Part shown: positions 60,826 through 64,000 of the stretch, piece after piece
Layout of the letters: every line of letters starts with the position of its first letter
Numbering within the stretch: position 1 is the stretch's first letter
DNA from: Sympetrum striolatum
Taxonomy: Eukaryota > Arthropoda > Insecta > Odonata > Libellulidae
NCBI GenBank assembly: GCA_947579665.1
Contig: OX388343.1
Location: 91,492,254-91,556,253 of the forward strand
DNA: 64,000 bases
Direction: 5' to 3'
Made by a program: the position numbers and the translations under genes
Notes under the pieces: model-generated
Seen by the model: only the letters and a program-made list of their open reading frames with translations
Databases searched by the model: none
Told to the model about the DNA's origin: nothing

Positions 60826-62959
60826 ATTTCCTATGAAGTTTCTAATGTTTTAAGGAAATTAAAGAGTTGGCGATTTACTTCTAGCAATTATATTCCTCTG
60901 AGGGATATTTTATTCTTTTAAAGCCTAATAGCCCTATTAAAAATGAAGATTTTGTTAAGCAATATATTCTACCACATTACTCAAAATTGCGACGTTTAAA
61001 TAATTCTGTCGATAATTTCGAGTGATTGAGAATAAAATATACATAGGATAACTATCTGGCGTTATCTTCTGTATTCCAAAAGGTACAAATATTTCAGCTT
61101 ACAAACATCTGTAGATCATTTCCTCAAATGTTTTCGTTTGAAAGGGTTCAGATAAGTTACTCGAGATCATAAAATAAGATACTCGGTCTGGAGCAGATAG
61201 AGGCAAAACATCCCATCCAAACTGTCAATCTATAATTTAGAGATAAATAGTTCGAGATAAAAACTCAACACGACTTCTTGTTTTTCTCGGTCCTTTCTAT
61301 TTTTTTCGAGGTTTTTGGTCCTTTTTCGTTCAGTCTTTCGGTTTTACGCTATTTCAGATAAGTTTAGCGTTGAAACTTATTGAAAGAAATGTAGCAGTTT
61401 CATATAGATATCTCAGTCAACACATTATATTTCTTTCAGACTAAAATCTTTTTTTACAATAGCTTTTGATACAAGATTTACGCTTAAATAGCACGAGTGA
61501 GCGAAAGCAAGAAACTACCTATGAGCGAGCGGTGACTGATGGGCTGAACAATTGAATTGTTAATCTTTTAGTAAACTATATTAATAATTAAACTCGTGTT
61601 TGATTCTAAATTCATATTTTTTCCTGATCTTAAAAAAATGTAAGTGAAACCCTTACGTAAAACAATAATGGCTATTTCCTCATTGATAATGATAACCAGA
61701 ATGAATAAATGCTCTTCAGAAGTAATACATGTCGATTTTACGACTCTTTGAGCCTTAAGCATTATTATGATTTAATGATACTTTAAATATTATTTCCATT
61801 AGCATTCATTGAGTTTACTATAAGAAGATTCATATGGATTATTAGAAAAGAAGGGGGATCTCATCAAAAAGTCTTTATGCTCTGTGACCGAAGGTTTTTA
61901 AGACAACAGATTATTAGTCGATTTTTTAAACAAGAGTGAATCGCCAAAATTATACATTCAATTGGAGATTTATAAAGAAATAATTGCAATCATCGTTGAC
62001 TAGTAAAGATTGTAATTATAAGTTAGATACTCCAAATAAAATCAAACCGTAACTTAAAAACATTCTTGGAAGGCTAAAGGGTGTAGGCTTGTAAATAACA
62101 CCAATAAGACCTCACATCAAATCAGATGATGGATATTTAATTGTATGGAATAAACATGTATGATTCACCATATACATAGATACATAATTGCAAATGAAAG
62201 ATAATTATTTTACCTACTCAAAAGTCAATTTAAAAATTCATTTTTGAAGAACATGTTCTTAGGGAATGATAATTTGCAGTAAATATGTTGGTCTCTCCGA
62301 GAAAGTAGCGTTCACTATCATATCCTTCCTCCCCCGTGTACGTGAAACGATAATTTCCCTTGGGCAATGCGGGTAAGAAGTAAACACCTCCCAAGCACTT
62401 ATCATCTCGACCCATGGAAGATTAAAGTAAAGCAAGTCATGAGACAAACAGCAGGCAAAATATTGTTTACCACATGTCAGTGTTTACGTTTCGATCAAAA
62501 CAACAAATTGCGTTCGGAAGAAAACACAATGTTCGATCAGGGTTCAAACATTCTGTTTTCTGGTTGTCACCGGACGTCATGATCCACCTCGAGAGATGAA
62601 AACTATGGGTTGGGGAAGGAAGGAGGACTATGCAGCAGTTGAGGTACTTGGAAAGCAAAGAGAAGTTACTGTAATATGAGCTGTGTTAATTCGTTCCTTC
62701 GGTGCCACTATCATGTTGAGAATTACTATGGGACCACGCTTATGTTTATTTTGTTGATTATGCTTATATTGTTGATTATTAATAACATTATAGTTGCTTA
62801 TTAATCTCAATCTTTCAGGCCTCCATAACTTAAATCGCATTTCCGAAAGCTCTTTATTTTCCGTCTACTCTTCTTCTTCTGTCTTTTCAGGTAAATGACA
62901 TCCGTGGTCAACCATCAAGAAATTTACCCAAAAATATTGGTCAGCAATTATGCAAATAG
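60826..62959. other. No confirmed gene
   Basis: AT-rich DNA. A minus frame at 62230-62415 encodes a Gly/Tyr-rich, protein-like stretch (GGVYFLPALPKGNYRFTYTG) but has no recognised domain or convincing splice sites. A 14-bp palindrome, AAGAACATGTTCTT, lies at about 62247-62260. Confidence 0.4.
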
Positions 62960-63275
62960 TGATATACCTGCTTGTATGTATTTCCATCTGTGTTTTCGCG
63001 GGTTTTTTTCGCTCCCCTTCTTGTGTGAGCGTTTTCCCGCACAGTGGGTTTTTCTCCGAAAGCCTTCAGCCAAGGAGTTTTTCCCCACACCACAATTCTT
63101 TTGTTTGTTTACCTCTTCTTTGTATTTTCTTTTTATACATATGTATCTGTATTGTTTTTCCTCCTTTTCTGTAAGTAATATTAGTAATCCTTAATGGTTA
63201 AGTGTAAGAGAGGCCCTAATGGGCCTAACCTCGCCAAATAAAGAGTTATTTTATTATTATTATTATTATTATTAT
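62960..63275 (+). mobile_element. LINE 3' UTR with two structured hairpins and ATT tail
   Basis: This is the best-preserved copy of the family also found at 28150 and 14317. Hairpin 1: outer stem GCGGG (62998-63002)/CCCGC (63036-63040), inner stem CGCTC (63010-63014)/GAGCG (63027-63031), T-rich internal loops. Hairpin 2: outer GTGGG (63044-63048)/CCCAC (63084-63088), inner CTCC (63054-63057)/GGAG (63074-63077), again T-rich loops. AGGCCC/GGGCCT forms a third small hairpin before CCAAATAAAGAG and the (ATT)n tail. Frames at 62895-63194 are translations of this UTR, not genes. No RT coding is attached. Confidence 0.85.
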
Positions 63276-64000
63276 GTTACGGCATTTTTGAGATATCTGA
63301 ACACCCCACTATCACTTAGTGTCACTTGGAGCTTCATAAGTAATTTTAATTGTCCATAACTTAATTTTTGTGTTACGTCAAGTAATGCCCCATGGTTTAC
63401 AACCTAATTGTATTCTCAAAAGTATTTATAATAATAGCCTATTTGATGAAGCGACACATATTCCTAAGCTTTCTCCCTAAAAACGTAATTTAAGGATAGC
63501 CCCTAATCCGCTTTCCCCCACTTACTAAGACGAGCATTCCTTAATTAATCTCAATGATAAAGGCTTTGAATGACGTATTTTCAATAAAAAATACAGGAAA
63601 CAGCAACAGTGAAAAAATTGAAAACTCTAAAGTCCAAAACGAAAAATAAATGCTGATATTCTTCGAATGATCGTAGATCTCTTTCGCCATTTATATTCAT
63701 GATAGGGAATAATAATTCGTCAAATGATGGACATTGAGATATTCTCATATGATAACATTTTAATTCCTTTTCCATTTTTAAATGCACTATTTGCGGAATT
63801 TTGTTAGAGATAAGTTTAGAAAAAGCATGCTCAGTATTTTACCTTAGACGGGCCAGGCCACATTGAATCCACCAATGAATCCATCAAAACTTGCAAAAAA
63901 TTGGCTTCTTTACAGCACGGAGTTAGTTAAAAGGTTCGATACCTCTAGTTGGACCGATACATGAGCATATTATGCCTATATCCTTCAATAACGATGTTTT
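63276..64000. other. No recognisable feature
   Basis: AT-rich DNA to the window end. A 68-codon minus frame (63581-63787) has no recognised domain. Confidence 0.5.

Noticed and set aside
62230..62415. Protein-like Gly/Tyr-rich minus frame as an exon
   Set aside because: The opposite strand is also open with a better splice donor (GGTAAG near 62369), so coding strand and splice sites are inconsistent.
62895..63194. 99-codon plus frame near the window end
   Set aside because: It runs through the LINE 3' UTR hairpins; the region is noncoding in the element.
1..64000. CRISPR arrays, rRNA genes, LTR retrotransposons, bacterial operons
   Set aside because: I saw no regularly spaced direct repeats with unique spacers, no rRNA-like sequence, no paired LTRs and no dense coding.

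Overview
This 64 kb window is AT-rich animal nuclear DNA, most likely from an arthropod and probably an insect with a large, repeat-bearing genome. The reasons are one intact intronless Pol III tRNA gene, several tRNA-derived SINEs, remains of CR1/jockey-like LINEs, a mariner-type MITE, foldback elements, and an almost complete lack of long open frames. CpG is not strongly depleted. The species cannot be named from sequence alone. I see no operons or bacterial signals, and no host protein-coding gene can be called with confidence. The window reads as intergenic or intronic sequence.

Layout. 0-10 kb: mostly featureless AT-rich DNA with a C-rich pyrimidine tract, GC/CpG-richer unique blocks (about 1.56-1.93, 4.06-4.32 and 6.42-7.03 kb), a (TA)n microsatellite and a short SINE copy with target-site duplications. 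10-15 kb: a 142-codon open frame, an inverted-repeat element, tRNA-Leu(TAG), a 243-bp foldback MITE, a G-rich block, a 2 x 220-bp tandem duplication and a LINE 3' end. 15-30 kb: a full-length SINE (20561) with 17-bp duplications, a mariner MITE (22000-22148), a LINE RT C-terminal pseudogene with a structured 3' UTR (24036-25066, minus) and a LINE 3' UTR (28150-28386). 30-43 kb: CpG-rich unique DNA, two candidate minus-strand exons, an inverted pair of hammerhead-like motifs (38711-38855) and a 1.2 kb interspersed element with 178-bp internal repeats (40963-42169). 43-57 kb: CpG-rich blocks, the second copy of that element (48498-49385), a perfect 20-bp hairpin and AT-rich tandem DNA. 57-64 kb: two antisense tRNA-derived SINEs, two foldbacks carrying hammerhead-like or related motifs, a second RT pseudogene (58495-58925, minus) and the best-preserved copy of the structured LINE 3' UTR.

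Three observations stand out. (1) A recurrent CTGAWGA...GAAAC motif that fits a minimal hammerhead ribozyme of the Penelope-like-element type occurs mainly as inverted pairs. The 38.7 kb pair keeps both cores intact. (2) Two diverged copies of one LINE 3' UTR keep two consecutive hairpins through paired, compensating base changes. (3) An interspersed repeat family shares its ends between copies but differs in the number of 178-bp internal units. None of these relies on open reading frames.
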